Origin: Gerris lacustris
Lineage: Eukaryota; Arthropoda; Insecta; Hemiptera; Gerridae
Length of the DNA: 64,000 bases
Direction of reading: 5' to 3'
Assembly: GCA_951217055.1 (NCBI GenBank)
Contig: OX578281.1
Location: forward strand, 65,908,043 to 65,972,042
Below are positions 61,771 to 64,000 of this stretch, in pieces. Position numbers and translations under genes: made by a program. The number at the start of each line of letters is the position of its first letter. Positions within the stretch are counted from its first letter, which is position 1. The notes under the pieces were generated by a model that saw only the letters and a program-made list of their open reading frames with translations, had not been told where the DNA came from and did no database searches.

Positions 61771-63688
61771 TCTATATATATAAAACTAAGAGTGACAGTG
61801 ACTGATCATCAAAAATTCTCCTACTTCCCATTGACCTAGAGATTTGAAATTTGGTACATAGATAGAGTGTACCATAAATAGGAAAGTGCGGCCATTTTGA
61901 TTTCGATATGTGTCCGCCATATTGAATTATAGCCGCCATCTTGGATTTTTTCATCAGTAATTCTCCTACTTCCCATTGACCTAGAGATTTGAAATTTGGT
62001 ACATAGGTAGAGTGTACCATAAATAGAAAAGTTCAGGTGTTTTGATTTCGATATATAGCCGCCATTTTGAATTATAGCCGCCATCTTGGATTTTTTCATC
62101 AGTAATTCTCCTACTTCCCATTGACCTAGAGATTTGAAATTTGGTACATAGGTAGAGTGTACCATAAATAGAAAAGTTCAGGTGTTTTGATTTCGATATA
62201 TAGCCGCCATTTTGAATTATAGCCGCCATATTGGATTTTTAAAACACGTGTATATTTTTATGTGTCGTATATCGTTTTAAAGGCCTTGATTAATACTTTA
62301 ATGTTGTGGTATTTATTTATTTTTAAAATTTTTTGTACGGGTACATTTGTACCGATTTGTACTTTTGGTTCAGGTTAAGAAGGTGAAATCATTTTTTTAA
62401 ATTTTATTTTTACATTTATTAGAATTCATTAGCCTAAATAATGATCTTATACATGGTTTGATTTTTAAATATATTTTTGGTACCTATGGGTACACGGGTA
62501 CAAATATGCTTTTAAACACAAAACCTACTTTCATGTATATCGTTGAAAAACTCTTGAATAGGCCTTTTAATGTAGTTATGTAGTGTTTTGTGATATTTTT
62601 ACTTTTTAGGGGGGTAAAATTGAAAAAAGTCCTTATATAGCTGTTTTTTGACAATGGTTCCTAAGGTTTTGGTTGAAATTTAAAACATTGTTATTATTTT
62701 TTTCTCTCCTTTTCGAGACGTTTACGAATATACCTCATTTATTTTGTTATCTTCATTTTGACTTTTTCGGGTAAAAAAATCACAGGGGTGTTGGCTTGAC
62801 GATATTTTGGTAAAAAATTAAGTTTGTACTATCTTCATGAAATTTGTCACGCTTATAAAAATGAAAAATACAAGACGAAAGTGCTCTTGGACTTTTTTTT
62901 CCAAGACTCTTAGTTTCCGAGAAAAAGCCACTCAAAGTTCATATTTGGCAATTTTTGGGGTTTTCGATTGGCAATTTTTTGGGCTTTAAAAGTGCTAAAT
63001 GGTAAACTGACGGCATATTCGTAATCTACTCGACGGGGGCTTTAAAAAAACGTATAGTTTGTATGGGGTTATCGACAACTTTTTTTGCCCAAATTTTCCG
63101 GCTCAAAATCTGGGCCCAAATATAGGGAAATTAATAAAAAATTAAAAATATGAGAAATATTGATTCGATTTGATTTAAAATTTGTATGCATGCCTTATTT
63201 AATATTAGGAACTCGGAAAAAAATTAATACTTGAACATATTTGTACACATGTGTACTTTTGGTACATACGGTAGCATTCTAGCGGTGAACTAACAAACTA
63301 AGACATACACAACTTTTACCAACAACAGTTTTATGAGTTAAGATTTCATTTCTGATGCAATAATATTATTAAATAAAAAAAATTACACTGTTAAACAAAA
63401 TACATTATCCACATAGTTAGTGCCAAGTAAATATGTAGGAAATATAAAAACTTATGGTTAAATTCATTTATAATGAAAAATATATTTTATATAAAAAAAA
63501 GCAGGTCATATATTTAATTGAGATAAAATGTTTAAAAATAAGCAATAAAAAATAATATAAACTAATTGCACTAATATACAAAATTATTTAATAAAAAAGA
63601 TATATTACTTATATTGTTTTAATTATTTTTTACACCTAGCGCCAACTTCTAGACGAATAAGGCACGCGAAGCGTGCCAATTCGGCTAG
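61771..63688 (+). mobile_element. Non-autonomous Helitron, copy 2
   Basis: The 5' end TCTATATATATAAAACTAAG follows an A. The 3' end has the hairpin GGCACGCGAAGCGTGCC (63661-63677), seven bases, then CTAG (63685-63688) followed by T. Both ends match copy 1 (40385-41383, reverse). No Rep/helicase gene is present. The middle (62.27-63.6 kb) is unrelated to copy 1 and contains GTAC dyad motifs. Confidence 0.9.
61814..62245. repeat. 145-bp tandem units inside the Helitron, three units
   Basis: 'ctacttcccattgacctaga' occurs at 61821, 61966 and 62111. Each unit has 'ggtacatag-tagagtgtacc' and 'gccgccat' blocks. It is the same unit type as the interior of copy 1, in reverse. ORFs at 61772-62229 come from these repeats. 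Confidence 0.88.
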
Positions 63689-64000
63689 TTAATCATATTC
63701 ATGATGAGTTCAATTCCAAATTAAAAACCACTTTTTAGGGTTCCGTTGGTAAAACTAAAAAAAGAAACCCTTACAGTTTCGTTACTGTGTCATTCAGTCT
63801 GTCCGTCACTCGGTACGGTTCCAATATATTTCGAATCAAAAGAGATAATAACATGAAACTTTGCAGTATTAAAGATAGTTTTGACGTACACACAGGAAAA
63901 ATAAAGCGAACTCAAATTTATCAGCTGTTCAAATCCAAAATGGTAGCAAATTCGTGTCACGTGGATTTTTTTTTTTAATTTTGAGTGGGGTATCAAGTGA
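63689..64000. repeat. Start of a family-E-like element, cut by the window end
   Basis: 'ttagggttccgttggtaaaa', 'cagtctgtccgtcactcgg' and 'tgagtggggtatcaagtga' resemble the end, the GTCTGTCCGTC tract and the 'gggtatca' block of family E. The ORFs at 63787-63996 are within it. Confidence 0.45.

Noticed and set aside
61772..62229. Repeated ORFs containing 'YGTLYLCTKFQI'-type text, also at 41088-41436
   Set aside because: Derived from the tandem units inside the two Helitrons.

Overview
This window is AT-rich, transposon-dense nuclear DNA of an arthropod, most likely an insect. The evidence is the mix of elements (BEL/Pao, Ty3/gypsy, an I-like LINE with RNase H, Helitrons, hAT, PIF/Harbinger, mariner and piggyBac-like elements, tRNA-derived SINEs), a GPCR exon of the RYamide/NPY-receptor type, and arthropod promoter and splice signals. 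Nothing looks prokaryotic. The species cannot be fixed by eye.

Only two pieces look like host coding genes. The first is a small complete gene at about 18.54-19.97 kb (+). It encodes a 70-residue secreted precursor: signal peptide, acidic pro-region, a Lys-Arg cleavage site, then a 14-residue peptide, HCLCHGIACLCTKG. Its cysteine spacing, C-X-C-X4-C-X-C, is that of the protegrin-type beta-hairpin antimicrobial peptides, and it ends in an amidation-type Gly. A TATA box, Inr-like sites, a GATA site and an NF-kB-like site sit just upstream. I consider this the most interesting object here. The second is one exon (33.75-33.95 kb, -) of a peptide GPCR, covering TM5 and the third intracellular loop.

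Layout. 0-12 kb: repeat family A, a MULE-like MITE carrying a SINE, a mariner relic with ~195-bp terminal inverted repeats, other inverted-repeat elements, and a 44-bp near-perfect palindrome next to a short ORF. 12.3-18.0 kb (-): a full-length I-like LINE with both ORFs open and a 12-bp target duplication. 18.5-20 kb: the peptide gene. 20-22.3 kb: nested palindromic elements inside tRNA-derived SINE sequence. 23-26.6 kb: an RTE-like reverse-transcriptase relic, then piggyBac-like, hAT and PIF/Harbinger elements. 28.8-32.7 kb (-): a gypsy gag-pol ORF bounded by perfect 86-bp direct repeats, with an altered integrase active site. 33.7 kb: GPCR exon. 34-46.9 kb: tandem repeats, SINEs, inverted-repeat elements, and a Helitron on the minus strand (40,385-41,383). 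46,997-55,105 (+): a complete BEL/Pao retrotransposon with two matching 832-bp LTRs, a 5-bp target duplication and one long gag-pol ORF. 55-64 kb: C-tract repeats, several minisatellites, a (TA)n tract, and a second Helitron (+, 61,771-63,688) of the same family as the first.

The window does not hold a pathway. It is a host locus reshaped by waves of insertions. The BEL element and the LINE look young. The mariner, RTE and Harbinger remnants are old. The Helitrons, SINEs and foldback elements are non-autonomous passengers.
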